From Burkholderiaceae bacterium (GTDB taxonomy: Bacteria > Pseudomonadota > Gammaproteobacteria > Burkholderiales > Burkholderiaceae_E), in contig JAMLIR010000001.1 in the NCBI GenBank assembly GCA_023954045.1, positions 547,694-611,693 on the forward strand: 64,000 bases of DNA, given 5' to 3'. The position numbers were made by a program, and so were the translations under genes. Of this stretch, positions 28,730 through 38,306 are shown piece after piece; position 1 is the first letter of the stretch; every line of letters begins with the position of its first letter. The notes beneath the pieces are model-generated. The model made no database searches and was not told where the DNA came from. It saw nothing but the letters and a program-made list of their open reading frames with translations.

Positions 28730-29818
28730 TCAGGTGTTCTGCACCACGATCGACGGGATCTTCAGGCTCATGTCGCGCGCCTTCTCGGCGATCTTGACCG
28801 CGACGCGGCGGGCGATCTGCCGGTAGATCGCGGCGACCGGGCCGTCGGGGTCGGCGACGACCGTCGGCTTGCCCGAGTCGGCCTGCTCGCGGATCTTGAT
28901 GTCGAGCGGCAATCCGCCCAGGTACTCGACGTCGTATTCCTTCGACATCCGCTCGCCGCCGCCCTGGCCGAAGATGTGCTCGACGTGGCCGCAGTTCGAG
29001 CACACGTGCATCGCCATGTTCTCGACGATGCCCAGGATGGGAACGCCGACCTTCTCGAACATCTTCAGGCCCTTGCGCGCGTCGAGCAGCGCGATGTCCT
29101 GCGGCGTGGTCACGATGACCGCGCCGGTCACCGGGATCTTCTGCGCCAGCGTCAGGTGGATGTCGCCGGTGCCCGGCGGCATGTCGATGACCAGGTAGTC
29201 GAGGTCGCGCCAGTTGGTGTCGCGCAGCAGCTGCTCGAGCGCCTGCGTGACCATCGGGCCGCGCCAGACCATCGGCGTGTCGAGGTCGATCATGAAGCCG
29301 ATCGAGCTGGCCTGGATGCCGTGGCCTTCCATCGGCTCGAGCGTCTTGCCGTCGCGCGACTCGGGGCGCCCGGTGATGCCGAGCATCGTCGGCTGCGACG
29401 GGCCGTAGATGTCGGCGTCGAGCATGCCGACGCTCGCGCCCTCGGCGGCCAGCGCCAGCGCGAGGTTGACCGCGGTCGTGCTCTTGCCGACGCCGCCCTT
29501 GCCCGAGGCGACGGCGATGATGTTCTTGACGCCGGGCAGCGTCTTGACCCCGCGCTGCACCGAGTGCGCAACGATCTTCTGGTAGACGTTGGCCGAGACG
29601 TTGGTGACGCCCGGCAGCGCGCGCAGCGCGGCGACGACCTGCCGGCGGATCGGCTCGATCTGGCTGCGCGCCGGGTAGCCGAGCTCGACGTCGACCGCCA
29701 CCTCGCCCCCCTCGACCCGGACGTTGCGCGCCTCGCGGCTCGCGACGAGGTCCTTCTGGGTGTTGGGATCGACGACGCCCTTCAGGGCCTCGTTCACCTG
29801 CTCGACGGTCACGCTCAT
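28730..29818 (-). CDS. apbC: Mrp/ApbC iron-sulfur carrier ATPase
   Basis: 362-residue P-loop protein that carries Fe-S clusters to apo-proteins. The N-terminal MIP18/DUF59 domain covers about residues 1-85. The deviant Walker A VASGKGGVGKSTTAVNLALA (about residue 103) and the Fe-S binding CxxC in HVCSNCGHVEHIFGQGGGER identify it. It is divergent from metG with 144 bases between start codons, a common arrangement in proteobacteria. Fe-S hydroxylase subunits such as CoxS are possible clients, but the gene is general housekeeping. Confidence 0.95.
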   Translation of the reverse strand: MSVTVEQVNEALKGVVDPNTQKDLVASREARNVRVEGGEVAVDVELGYPARSQIEPIRRQVVAALRALPGVTNVSANVYQKIVAHSVQRGVKTLPGVKNIIAVASGKGGVGKSTTAVNLALALAAEGASVGMLDADIYGPSQPTMLGITGRPESRDGKTLEPMEGHGIQASSIGFMIDLDTPMVWRGPMVTQALEQLLRDTNWRDLDYLVIDMPPGTGDIHLTLAQKIPVTGAVIVTTPQDIALLDARKGLKMFEKVGVPILGIVENMAMHVCSNCGHVEHIFGQGGGERMSKEYDVEYLGGLPLDIKIREQADSGKPTVVADPDGPVAAIYRQIARRVAVKIAEKARDMSLKIPSIVVQNT

Positions 29819-29962
29819 GGCTGCACTCGGGATGTTGGAGGAATCTGCGAAGACGGAAAGTCTAATCGAAGCCGGACTGGCGCCCTGCCGATACCCCGGA
29901 AGGCGTCAGGCCCCCTGCTAGACTGAGAGGTTTACGCGGATCCGCCCCTGCCTGCGCCACCC

Positions 29963-32041
29963 ATGACCGCCCCTGCCCGAACGCTCTTCGTGACGACCGC
30001 GCTGCCGTACGCGAACGGCCCGTTCCACATCGGCCACATCATGGAGTACATCCAGGCCGACATCTGGGTGCGCTTCCAGCGGATGCGCGGGCACACGGTG
30101 CACTTCGTCGGCGCCGACGACGCGCACGGCGCGCCGATCATGATCGCGGCCGAGAAGGAGGGCCTGAGCCCGCAGGCCTTCGTCGCGCGCATCGCAGCCG
30201 GCCGCAAGGCCTACCTCGACGGCTTTCACATCAGCTTCGACCACTGGCACAGCACCGACTCGCCCGAGAACACCGAGCTGTCGCAGTCGATCTACCGCGG
30301 GCTGAAGGCCAACGGCCTGATCGACGTGCGCCGGATCGAGCAGTTCTTCGACCCGGTCAAGGGGATGTTCCTTCCCGACCGGTACATCAAGGGCGAGTGC
30401 CCGAGTTGCGGCGCGAAGGACCAGTACGGCGACTCCTGCGAAGTGTGCGGATCGGTCTACTCGCCGACCGAGCTGAAGAACCCGTACTCGGCGCTCTCCG
30501 GCGCGCAGCCGGAATTGCGCTCGTCCGACCACTACTTCTTCCGCCTGTCCGACCCGCGCTGCCAGGCGTTCCTGCGCGAGTGGACCGCCGGCACCGACCG
30601 GCACGGGGAGCCGCGACTGCAGCCCGAGGTGCTGGCGAAGGCGCAGGAGTGGCTCGGCGTCGGCGAGGAAGGCGGCTCGCTCGCCGACTGGGACATCTCG
30701 CGCGACGCGCCCTACTTCGGCATCGAGATCCCCGACGCGCCGGGCAAGTACTTCTACGTCTGGCTCGACGCGCCGATCGGCTACCTGGCGTCGCTGAAGG
30801 CGCACTGCGCGAAGCGCGGCATCGACTTCGACGCGCTGCTGGCCGACCCGGCCACCGAGCAGGTGCACTTCATCGGCAAGGACATCATCTACTTCCACGT
30901 GCTGTTCTGGCCGGCGACGCTGAAGTTCGGCGGGCACAAGACGCCCGATCGGGTCAACGTGCACGGCTTCATCACGGTCAGCGGCGAGAAGATGAGCAAG
31001 AGCCGCGGCACCGGGATCTCGCCGCTGCGCTACCTCGAGATCGGGATGAACCCGGAGTGGCTGCGCTACTACATCGCGGCCAAGCTCAACGCGCGGGTCG
31101 AGGACGTCGACTTCAACCCGGACGACTTCGTCGCGCGCGTGAACAGCGACCTGGTCGGCAAGTACGTCAACATTGCGAGCCGTGCCGCGACATTCGTCAA
31201 CCGGTTCTTCGACGGCAAGCTGGCTGCGCTCGCCGCCGACCCGGCCGATCCGCAGGCGCACCGCGTCGCCGGGCTCGCAGCCGAGGTGGCCGCGGCCTAC
31301 GAGGGGCGCGAGTTCGGCCGTGCGATCCGGCTGATCATGGGCTACGCCGACGAGGTCAACCAGTACTTCGACGCGCACAAGCCCTGGGAGCTCGCCAAGG
31401 ACCCGGCGCGGCGCGACGCGCTGCACGAGGTCTGCTCGCGCTGCCTGGTCGCGTTCCATCGCCTGACGATCCTGCTGAAACCGATCCTGCCGGCGACCGC
31501 GGCGCGCGTCGAAGCTTTCTTCGGCACGCCCGACCTGCGCTGGGACGACCTCGGCGTGCGCGCCGGCGCCGCCTCGCCGGCGCGCGCGATCGGCCGCTAC
31601 GAGCACCTGATGACGCGCGTCGACCCGAAGACCTTCGACGCGCTGTTCGAGCCACCGCAGCCGGCGACCGCCGGGGCGGCCGAGATTCCCGCCAGCGCCG
31701 CCCCGATCTCGATCGACGACTTCGCGCGCATCGACCTGCGGATCGCGCGCATCGTCGCCGCGGAGGCGGTCGAGGGGTCCGACAAGCTGCTGCGGCTCAC
31801 GCTCGACGTCGGCGAAGGGCGGCTGCGCAACGTCTTCTCCGGCATCAAGGCCGCCTACGATCCGGCCCGCCTGGTCGGCAGGCTGACGGTGCTCGTGGCC
31901 AACCTGGCGCCGCGCAAGATGAAGTTCGGCGTCTCCGAGGGGATGGTGCTGTCGGCGTCGGCCGACGACGCGGGGTCGCCTTCGGGGCTGTACCTGCTCG
32001 ACGCCGACGAGGGCGCGCAGCCGGGAATGAAGGTCAGGTGA
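29963..32041 (+). CDS. metG: Methionyl-tRNA synthetase
   Basis: 692-residue class I synthetase charging elongator and initiator tRNA-Met. It has the HIGH box in [15 protein letters not shown], the zinc knuckle [18 protein letters not shown], the KMSKS loop in [14 protein letters not shown] and a C-terminal EMAP/tRNA-binding domain from about residue 590 ([20 protein letters not shown]). Length matches E. coli-type MetG. TAGACT about 40 bases before ATG 29963 may be its -10 box. It is convergent with the lipoprotein gene at 32075. Confidence 0.98.
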   Translation: MTAPARTLFVTTALPYANGPFHIGHIMEYIQADIWVRFQRMRGHTVHFVGADDAHGAPIMIAAEKEGLSPQAFVARIAAGRKAYLDGFHISFDHWHSTDSPENTELSQSIYRGLKANGLIDVRRIEQFFDPVKGMFLPDRYIKGECPSCGAKDQYGDSCEVCGSVYSPTELKNPYSALSGAQPELRSSDHYFFRLSDPRCQAFLREWTAGTDRHGEPRLQPEVLAKAQEWLGVGEEGGSLADWDISRDAPYFGIEIPDAPGKYFYVWLDAPIGYLASLKAHCAKRGIDFDALLADPATEQVHFIGKDIIYFHVLFWPATLKFGGHKTPDRVNVHGFITVSGEKMSKSRGTGISPLRYLEIGMNPEWLRYYIAAKLNARVEDVDFNPDDFVARVNSDLVGKYVNIASRAATFVNRFFDGKLAALAADPADPQAHRVAGLAAEVAAAYEGREFGRAIRLIMGYADEVNQYFDAHKPWELAKDPARRDALHEVCSRCLVAFHRLTILLKPILPATAARVEAFFGTPDLRWDDLGVRAGAASPARAIGRYEHLMTRVDPKTFDALFEPPQPATAGAAEIPASAAPISIDDFARIDLRIARIVAAEAVEGSDKLLRLTLDVGEGRLRNVFSGIKAAYDPARLVGRLTVLVANLAPRKMKFGVSEGMVLSASADDAGSPSGLYLLDADEGAQPGMKVR

Positions 32042-32074
32042 ATCCCGGCGCGACCGCTGGCGCGGCCGCGCCGC

Positions 32075-32569
32075 CTACCCACCCTTGAGCAGGTTCGGGT
32101 CCGGCGAGCGGCTGGTGCGCACGACGCGCCCGTCCGCGCCGAGGTGCGCGTGGAACATCTCGGTGGCGACGACGTCTCCCTTGACCCGCCAGGTCCAGAC
32201 GACCTCGCTCCGGGCGGGGAACGACTCCTCCGAGCCGGGCTTGCCGAGCAGCCGTCGCAGGTCGTCGCGGCTCATCCCGGGCTGGACCCGCGCGAGGTTC
32301 TCGGGTGCCAGCGCGTTCTTCATGCCGCGGTACAGGCCGTCGGGGCCGATCTCGACCATCCAGGTCTCGAAGCCTTCGGGACCGCGCGCGTACTCGAACA
32401 CCCGGCTTCCGTCGCTCTCCTCCCAGATCGTGCCCGGCTTGCCCATCAGCTTGCGCACGTCCTCGACGGTGGACTGCCCCGGGCGCAGCTCGCGCTGCGC
32501 GATCAGGTCGCAGGCGCCCACCAGCGCGAGCATCGAGCACAGCCAGCCGGTCAGGATCGAACGCTTCAT
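32075..32569 (-). CDS. SmpA/BamE-like lipoprotein with two repeats
   Basis: 164-residue predicted outer-membrane lipoprotein. ATG 32569 follows AGGAGG at good spacing. The signal peptide ends in LALVGAC, a lipobox with the lipidated Cys at about residue 20. The mature part carries two BamE-like units with the same pattern: PGQSTVEDVRKLMGKPG and PGMSRDDLRRLLGKPG. BamE proteins assist outer-membrane protein assembly and normally have one such unit of about 110 residues, so this is a family relative and not certainly BamE itself. It is convergent with metG. Confidence 0.82.
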   Translation of the reverse strand: MKRSILTGWLCSMLALVGACDLIAQRELRPGQSTVEDVRKLMGKPGTIWEESDGSRVFEYARGPEGFETWMVEIGPDGLYRGMKNALAPENLARVQPGMSRDDLRRLLGKPGSEESFPARSEVVWTWRVKGDVVATEMFHAHLGADGRVVRTSRSPDPNLLKGG

Positions 32570-32662
32570 GAACGCCTCCTCGGATCGGCGCAAGTATCGT
32601 CGAATTCGCGACGCCGGGCAGCCCCTCGGGATCGCTTAGAATCGCGCTCTGGAGAATCCGCC

Positions 32663-32851
32663 ATGTATCAATCCGAGATCACCCGCTTCCTGGCCGAGCT
32701 CAAGCAGAAGAATCCCCGGCTCGAGGAGTCCCAACGCCAGGGTCGCGCGCTGCTCTGGGATCGCCCGCAGGATGCCGAGACCGCGCGACGCAATCGCGAG
32801 TCGCGGGTCGCGCCGCAGGCGTACGTCTACTACCCGAAAGACTTCACTTGA
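32663..32851 (+). CDS. DUF3460 family small protein
   Basis: 62-residue soluble protein starting MYQSEITRFLAELK and containing LEESQRQGRALLWD and YVYYPKDF. I recall this as DUF3460, a family found largely in Burkholderiales and usually just before scpA, as here. GGAGAA precedes ATG 32663. Its stop overlaps the TTG start of scpA (TTGA), implying translational coupling. The function is unknown. Confidence 0.88.
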   Translation: MYQSEITRFLAELKQKNPRLEESQRQGRALLWDRPQDAETARRNRESRVAPQAYVYYPKDFT

Positions 32852-33717
32852 ACCCCGTGCACGCCGATCCCCGGCTCGACGAGCCGGCGTCGGCCGCCGG
32901 CGAGGAAGCGCACCGCGCAGAGCCCGAGCAGCTCGAACTGAAGGTGGTCGCGCGGCTCTACGGCGAGCCGCTGGTCCAGCTGCCGCAGGACCTCTACATC
33001 CCGCCCGACGCGCTCGAGGTCTTCCTCGAGACCTTCGAGGGGCCGCTGGACGTGCTGCTCTACCTGATCCGGCGCCAGAACTTCAACATCCTCGACATCC
33101 CGATGGCCGAGGTGACGCGCCAGTACCTCGCCTACATCGAGGAGATCCGCACACGCAACCTCGAGCTCGCGGCCGAGTACCTGCTGATGGCCGCCCTGCT
33201 GATCTCGATCAAGTCGCGGATGCTGCTGCCGATGAAGAAGGCCGACAGCGGCGAGGAAGTCGAAGACCCGCGCGCCGAGCTCGCGCGGCGGCTGATCGAG
33301 TACGAGCGCATCAAGTTCGGCGCGCAGCAGCTCGACGCGATCCCGCAGCTCGGGCGCGACTTCCTGCCCGCACAGGCCTGGATCGAGCACGCGATCGCCA
33401 CCCGGCTCCCCGAGGTGCATCCGGTCGACCTGCAGAGCGCCTGGGCCGACATCCTGCGCCGCGCGCGACTGACGCAGCACCACCGGATCAGCCGCGAGGA
33501 GCTGTCGGTGCGCGAGTACATGACCTTCGTGCTGCGCAAGCTGCAGGACCGGCGCTTCGCCGAGTTCGAGGACCTGTTCGAGGTCGAGCGCGGGATCCCG
33601 GTGGTGGTCGTCACGTTCATCGCGCTGCTCGAGCTGGCGCGCGAGTCGCTGATCGAGATCACGCAGGCCGAGGCGTTCGCACCGATCTACGTGCGGCTCG
33701 CCTACCAGCCGAGCTGA
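32848..33717 (+). CDS. scpA: Segregation and condensation protein A
   Basis: 289-residue kleisin subunit of the SMC-ScpAB condensin. It has the family core FEGPLDVLLYLIRRQNFNIL, LAAEYLLMAALLISIKSRMLLP and the C-terminal winged-helix segment VVTFIALLELARESLIEITQ. The start is TTG 32848, overlapping the preceding stop; GTG 32857 is an alternative. ScpB and SMC are not in the window. murB follows after 14 bases. Confidence 0.94.
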   Translation: MNPVHADPRLDEPASAAGEEAHRAEPEQLELKVVARLYGEPLVQLPQDLYIPPDALEVFLETFEGPLDVLLYLIRRQNFNILDIPMAEVTRQYLAYIEEIRTRNLELAAEYLLMAALLISIKSRMLLPMKKADSGEEVEDPRAELARRLIEYERIKFGAQQLDAIPQLGRDFLPAQAWIEHAIATRLPEVHPVDLQSAWADILRRARLTQHHRISREELSVREYMTFVLRKLQDRRFAEFEDLFEVERGIPVVVVTFIALLELARESLIEITQAEAFAPIYVRLAYQPS

Positions 33718-33731
33718 GGGCGCGCCGCGCG

Positions 33732-34754
33732 ATGGCGCCGACCGTCCGCCGCGCCGTCTCGCTGAAGACGCTGAACAGCTTCGGCGTCGAGGCGCGCGCC
33801 GAGCGCCTGGTCGAACTCGGCGCCGCGGCGGACGTGCCCGCTGCGCTCGAGCTGGTGCGCGAGCATCCGCCGGCGCTGGTGCTCGGCGGCGGCAGCAACC
33901 TGCTGCTCACCCGCGACCCGCCGGGCACCGTGCTGCGGGTGATGCTCGGCGGCCGGCGCCTTCTCGCCGAAACCGGCGACGACGTGCTGGTCGAGGCAGC
34001 GGCCGGCGAGAACTGGCACGCGTTCGTCGGCTGGACGCTCGCGCAGGGCCTCGGCGGCCTCGAGAACCTGTCGCTGATCCCGGGCAGCGTCGGCGCGAGT
34101 CCCGTCCAGAACGTCGGCGCCTACGGCGTCGAGGTCCGCGACTGCTTCGATTCGCTTGACGCGGTGTCGCTGCGCGACGGCGCGGCGCGGCGCTTCGACG
34201 CCTCCGACTGCGCATTCGGCTATCGCGACAGCGTGTTCAAGCGCCCCGGCGGCTCGCAGTGGCTGATCACCGCGGTGCGCTTCAGGCTGTCGCGCGCGCC
34301 GCGGCTGAAGCTCGACTATGGCGAGTTGCGCGAAGAGCTGCGCGCGCTCGGCGTCGCTTCGCCCGGCGCGCGCGACGTCGCCGACGCCGTCTGCGCGATC
34401 CGCCGGCGCAAGCTGCCCGACCCGGCATCGATCGGCAACGCCGGCAGCTTCTTCAAGAATCCGGTCGTCGATCGCGCACGAGCCGATCGGCTGCGGGCGG
34501 CGAATCCCGGCATGCCGGTCTACCCGGGCACCTGCGCCACCGACGCCAAGCTCTCGGCGGCGTGGATGATCGAGCGCTGCGGCTGGAAGGGCTACCGCGA
34601 CGGCGACGCGGGGGTGCACGAACGGCACGCGCTGGTCCTGGTGAATCACGGCAACGCCAGCGGCGCGCAGATCCTGGCACTGGCCGAGCGGATCCGCGAG
34701 TCGGTCAGGCAACGCTTCGGCGTCGAGCTGGAGCGCGAGCCCGTCGTCGTCTGA
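33732..34754 (+). CDS. murB: UDP-N-acetylenolpyruvoylglucosamine reductase
   Basis: 340-residue FAD enzyme, type I MurB, making UDP-N-acetylmuramate for peptidoglycan. The FAD-binding segment is VLGGGSNLLLT. ENLSLIPGSVGASPVQNVGAYG and the catalytic-Ser region SIGNAGSFFKNP are present, as is AAWMIERCGWKG near the C-terminus. Length matches E. coli MurB (about 342). It sits 14 bases after scpA and 53 before an OmpA-domain gene, probably one transcript with scpA. Confidence 0.97.
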   Translation: MAPTVRRAVSLKTLNSFGVEARAERLVELGAAADVPAALELVREHPPALVLGGGSNLLLTRDPPGTVLRVMLGGRRLLAETGDDVLVEAAAGENWHAFVGWTLAQGLGGLENLSLIPGSVGASPVQNVGAYGVEVRDCFDSLDAVSLRDGAARRFDASDCAFGYRDSVFKRPGGSQWLITAVRFRLSRAPRLKLDYGELREELRALGVASPGARDVADAVCAIRRRKLPDPASIGNAGSFFKNPVVDRARADRLRAANPGMPVYPGTCATDAKLSAAWMIERCGWKGYRDGDAGVHERHALVLVNHGNASGAQILALAERIRESVRQRFGVELEREPVVV

Positions 34755-34807
34755 GGAATCGACCGGGCCGTCCCCGCTATAATTCGGGGTTTCCTGCAGG
34801 GGCGGTC

Positions 34808-35386
34808 ATGGACGACGAGCAACAGAACGAACACCACGCGCTGCTGGCCTGGATCCTCGGCATCGCGGTGACGATCGCGGTCGCGGTCGCGGTGCTCGCC
34901 GGGATCATGGCCGCGGTGGGCGGCTCGGGTCCGGCCGCCAGGTCGGCGTTGCCCGCGAGCGGCGCGGCGCAGGCTGGCGGCGCCGCGCAAGCCGGCGCCA
35001 CGACGAGCGGCGGCGCTGCCGCGGCGACCGAAGTCGACGTCGCGCCGACGCTGGCCACCGGGCCCGGCTACCCGGCGCTGTTGAGCTTCCATTTCGACAC
35101 CGGCAAGTCCGAATTGCCGGCCGACGCTGCGGCCCAGCTGGCTGCGATTGCCGACTGGGCCAAGGGCAACGCTTCGGCGAAGGTCGGCGTTTCGGGATTC
35201 CACGACAAGCACGGCGACGCCGCCGCCAATGCGCTGCTCGCCCGCAACCGTGCGGTCGCGACGCGCGAGGCGCTGCTCGCCGCCGGCGTGCCGGCCGAGC
35301 GCATCGTGATGGTCAAGCCCCAGGAGACCACCGGCGGCAGCGACGACCGCGAGGCGAGGCGCGTCGACGTCTACCCCGCCCAGTGA
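34808..35386 (+). CDS. Membrane-anchored OmpA-domain protein
   Basis: 192-residue protein. An N-terminal membrane anchor (about residues 14-37, LAWILGIAVTIAVAVAVLAG) is followed by a low-complexity Ala/Gly linker. A C-terminal OmpA-type peptidoglycan-binding domain contains FHFDTGKSELP, LLARNRAVATREALLAAGV and REARRVDV. It probably sits in the periplasm, tethered to the inner membrane and touching the cell wall. TATAAT (about 34777-34782) lies some 25 bases before ATG 34808, so it may have its own promoter. Confidence 0.85.
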   Translation: MDDEQQNEHHALLAWILGIAVTIAVAVAVLAGIMAAVGGSGPAARSALPASGAAQAGGAAQAGATTSGGAAAATEVDVAPTLATGPGYPALLSFHFDTGKSELPADAAAQLAAIADWAKGNASAKVGVSGFHDKHGDAAANALLARNRAVATREALLAAGVPAERIVMVKPQETTGGSDDREARRVDVYPAQ

Positions 35387-35395
35387 GCCCTCGCC

Positions 35396-35420
35396 GGTGC
35401 GGGCGCTTCGCGCTCGCACC
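35396..35420. terminator. Hairpin between convergent genes
   Basis: 11-bp stem GGTGCGGGCGC / GCGCTCGCACC (one G-T pair) with a 3-base loop, between the ends of the OmpA-domain gene and yaaA. There is no T tract on either side, so it is only a possible bidirectional terminator. Confidence 0.4.
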
Positions 35421-35435
35421 GTGGGTCGCGGGTGC

Positions 35436-36206
35436 TCAGGACGCGCGACGGAACACCCAGGTGTCGCCGGTCGAGGCCGCGGGCACGAACCGGTACCCGT
35501 CCGCGTCGAAGGCCTTCAGCTGCTGCGGATCGTCGATCCGGTGTTCGATCGCGAAGCGCGCCATCCGACCGCGCGCCCGCTTGGCCGCGAAGCTGACCAC
35601 CTTCCAGGCGCCGCCCCGGGATTCCTGGAACACCGGCTGGACGACCGGATGACGGAGCGCCGTCGGGGCGACCGCCCTGAAATACTCGACCGAGGCAAGG
35701 TTCACGAGCACCGGGTGTCGGTGCGAGGCGAGGTCGGCGTCGATCGATCGCGCGATCCGCTCGCCCCAGAACGCGTACAGATCCGGCCCGCGCTCGTTGG
35801 CCAGCCGCGTGCCCATCTCGAGGCGATACGCCTGCATCAGGTCGAGCGGGCGCAGCACCCCGTAGAGTCCCGACAGGATGCGCAGGTGCGCCTGCGCCCA
35901 CTCGAGGCCGCGCGCGTCGAGGCTGCGCGCGTCGAGCCCATCGTAGACGTCGCCGTCGAACGCGAGCACCGCCTGCCTGGCGTTGCGCGGCGAGAATGGC
36001 GTCTTCCAGTTCGCGTAGCGCGCCACGTTCAGCCCGGCCAGCGTGTCGCTGATCGACATCAGCGAGGCCAGCTGCGCGACGTCGAGGCGCCTGAGTCGCT
36101 CGACGAGCTTGCGCGATTGGGCGAGGAAGGCTGGGCGGCTATGCCGGTCGACGTCGAGCGGCGTGTCGAAGTCGAGCGTCTTGGCGGGCGAGAGAACGAT
36201 CAGCAT
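35436..36206 (-). CDS. yaaA: YaaA family peroxide-stress protein (DUF328)
   Basis: 256-residue protein matching YaaA throughout: MLIVLSPAKTLDF at the start, LYGVLRPLDLMQAYRLEMGT and FAAKRARGRMARFAIEHRID. In E. coli YaaA lowers free iron and protects DNA during peroxide stress. The family has a helix-hairpin-helix-like DNA-binding fold. ATG 36206 is 37 bases from the divergent PIN-domain gene. Confidence 0.95.
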   Translation of the reverse strand: MLIVLSPAKTLDFDTPLDVDRHSRPAFLAQSRKLVERLRRLDVAQLASLMSISDTLAGLNVARYANWKTPFSPRNARQAVLAFDGDVYDGLDARSLDARGLEWAQAHLRILSGLYGVLRPLDLMQAYRLEMGTRLANERGPDLYAFWGERIARSIDADLASHRHPVLVNLASVEYFRAVAPTALRHPVVQPVFQESRGGAWKVVSFAAKRARGRMARFAIEHRIDDPQQLKAFDADGYRFVPAASTGDTWVFRRAS

Positions 36207-36243
36207 CGGGGACGGGCAGGCGCGTGAAGGCCGCGATCATGTC

Positions 36244-36684
36244 ATGAAAGCAGTGCTCGACACCAACGTGTGGCTGGACTGGCTGGTCTTCGGCGACCCC
36301 GGCGTCGCCGCGATCGTGCGCGGCGTCGAGCGCGGCGCGCTCCGCGTGCTGGGCAGCGACGAAACCCGCGCCGAGTTGCTCGACGTCATCGGGCGCCCGC
36401 TGTTCGGCCTGGACGGGCGCGCGCGCGCCGACGCGGCGGCCGCGTACGACCGCTGGGTGCGGCCGTGCGCGAGCGCGCCGGCCTGCGCGCTCGCGTGCCG
36501 GGACCGCGACGACCAGAAGTTCGTCGACCTGGCGGTCGCCGAGCGGGCCGACTGGCTCGTGACGAAGGACAAGGCGGTGCTGGCGCTGGCGCGCCGCGCC
36601 GCGCGCCTTCACGCGCTGTCGATCGTGCGGCCGGATGCGGCGTCGCTGCGCGCGGTGCTATCGGGCGACGCGGCGAACCTATAA
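36244..36684 (+). CDS. PIN-domain protein, putative ribonuclease toxin
   Basis: 146-residue PIN fold. The acidic residues expected at the active site are present: D in MKAVLDTNVWLDWL, E in DETRAELLDV, and D in CRDRDDQKFVDLAV and WLVTKDKAV. It resembles the COG1569 family annotated as toxin components of toxin-antitoxin pairs. No partner antitoxin gene is present: upstream is the divergent yaaA after 37 bases and downstream an aminotransferase gene 26 bases away. It may be an orphan toxin or a housekeeping endonuclease. Confidence 0.82.
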   Translation: MKAVLDTNVWLDWLVFGDPGVAAIVRGVERGALRVLGSDETRAELLDVIGRPLFGLDGRARADAAAAYDRWVRPCASAPACALACRDRDDQKFVDLAVAERADWLVTKDKAVLALARRAARLHALSIVRPDAASLRAVLSGDAANL

Positions 36685-36710
36685 TCGTGCACCGGAGGAC
36701 CCTGGCCGCC

Positions 36711-37877
36711 ATGAACGCCCCGCACAGTCTCTCACCGCCGCCGATCGAGACCCGGCTGCCGAAGGTGGGCACGACGATCTTCACCGTGATGTCGGCGCTG
36801 GCCGCGGAGAAGAACGCGGTCAACCTGGGCCAGGGCTTCCCCGATTTCGACTGCGACCCGCGCCTGGTCGATGCGGTGACGCAGGCGATGCGCGCGGGGC
36901 TGAACCAGTACCCGCCGATGGCCGGCGTCCCCGAGCTGCGCCGCGCGGTCGCCGACAAGATCGCCCGGACCTGCCAGGCGCGCTACGACTGGAACCACGA
37001 GATCACGATCACGGCTGGCGCGACCCAGGCGATCTTCACCGCAGTGCTGGCGATCGTGCGTCCCGGCGACGAAGTGATCGTGATCGAGCCCGTCTACGAC
37101 AGCTACATCCCGAACATCGAGCTCGCCGGAGGCAAGGCGGTCACGGTCCCGATGGACTCCGCGTTCCGCGTGCCGTGGGCTGCGGTGCGCGCGGCGGTGA
37201 CGCCGCGCACCCGCGCGATCATGGTCAATTCGCCGCACAACCCGAGCGCAACGATCCTGCGCGATGCCGACATGCGCGAGCTCGAGTCGATCGTCGTCGA
37301 GCACGGCCTGTTCGTGATCTCCGACGAGGTCTACGAGCACATGGTCTACGACGGCGAGCCGCACCAGTCGGTCAGCCGCTATCCGCTGCTGGCCTCGCGC
37401 GCGTTCGTCGTTTCGTCGTTCGGCAAGACCTTCCACGTGACCGGGTGGAAGGTCGGCTATTGCGCGGCGCCCGCCACGCTGACGGCCGAGTTCCGCAAGG
37501 TCCACCAGTTCAACGTGTTCTCGGTGAACACGCCGGTCCAGCACGGGCTGGCCGCCTACATGACGGATCCGGCGCCGTGGCAGGGCCTGTCGGCCTTCTA
37601 CCAGCGCAAGCGCGACCTGTTTCGCGCCGGGCTCGCCACGACGCGCTTCAGGCTGCTGCCCTGCGAGGGCACCTATTTCCAGGTGGTCGACTACGGGGCG
37701 ATCTCGGACATGGGCGAGAACGACTTCGCCCGGTGGCTGACGTCCGAGATCGGCGTGGCGGCGATTCCGCTGTCGGCGTTCTACGAAACGCCGGTCGAGA
37801 ACCGCGTCGTGCGCTTCTGCTTCGCAAAGACCGACGAGACGCTGAAGCTGGCGCTCGAGCGCCTCGCCAGGCTGTAG
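36711..37877 (+). CDS. Aminotransferase class I/II, methionine (KMTB-type) aminotransferase
   Basis: 388-residue PLP enzyme resembling YbdL and kynurenine/glutamine transaminases. It has NLGQGFPDFDCDP, GATQAIFTAVLAI, the substrate Asn in NSPHNPSATI, the PLP Asp/Tyr segment ISDEVYEHMVYDG, and the Schiff-base Lys in SSFGKTFHVTGWKVGY. YbdL-type enzymes prefer methionine and closing steps of methionine salvage. CGGAGGA lies about 12 bases before ATG 36711. It lies 26 bases after the PIN gene and may share its transcript. Confidence 0.92.
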   Translation: MNAPHSLSPPPIETRLPKVGTTIFTVMSALAAEKNAVNLGQGFPDFDCDPRLVDAVTQAMRAGLNQYPPMAGVPELRRAVADKIARTCQARYDWNHEITITAGATQAIFTAVLAIVRPGDEVIVIEPVYDSYIPNIELAGGKAVTVPMDSAFRVPWAAVRAAVTPRTRAIMVNSPHNPSATILRDADMRELESIVVEHGLFVISDEVYEHMVYDGEPHQSVSRYPLLASRAFVVSSFGKTFHVTGWKVGYCAAPATLTAEFRKVHQFNVFSVNTPVQHGLAAYMTDPAPWQGLSAFYQRKRDLFRAGLATTRFRLLPCEGTYFQVVDYGAISDMGENDFARWLTSEIGVAAIPLSAFYETPVENRVVRFCFAKTDETLKLALERLARL

Positions 37878-37941
37878 GCGCGGGGCGCCGCCGCGCGCCC
37901 GGCGGGCGTCGCAGCCCGGCCCCACCGGGGGCGTCGGCGGC

Positions 37942-38124
37942 TCAGGCGGCCGTCTGGTCGTCCTTCGGTTGGTCTTGCGCCGCCTCGTCAGCTGCGGATT
38001 CGGCCTGGTCGGACGCCTCGCCCTGGGCACCCTGCTCGGCCTTGCGCTTGAGCTTCTCCTCTTTCTTCTGCTTCTTGGCGAGCTCGCGCTGCCTCTTTGC
38101 GAATGCGTAGTTCGGTTTTGCCAA
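37942..38124 (-). CDS. Small Lys-rich conserved protein, TTG start
   Basis: 60-residue protein with the start read as TTG 38124 (M-AKPNYAFAKRQRELAKKQKK). AAGGGGAG lies about eight bases upstream, and the conserved part begins exactly there, so longer ATG-initiated forms are rejected. The first half is highly basic, with repeated Lys-Lys-Glu stretches. The second half is acidic and Gln/Ala/Asp-rich, probably disordered. I recall similar tiny proteins in many Burkholderiales genomes, without a known function. Confidence 0.78.
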   Translation of the reverse strand: MAKPNYAFAKRQRELAKKQKKEEKLKRKAEQGAQGEASDQAESAADEAAQDQPKDDQTAA

Positions 38125-38306
38125 TCTGCGATCTCCCCTTCCGGTAGTCGGGACGCGTTCCCGACCGCCATTGTCGCGACTCTTTGGCCGCGGCGCCACC
38201 CGGCCCGACGGACTCGATCGGACGGACTCGGTCGGGCAGGCCCCGCCGGGATCGCCAGCGCCCGGCGCCCTCCCGACACGCGGGCGCCTGCGACCGGGCC
38301 GGCGAG

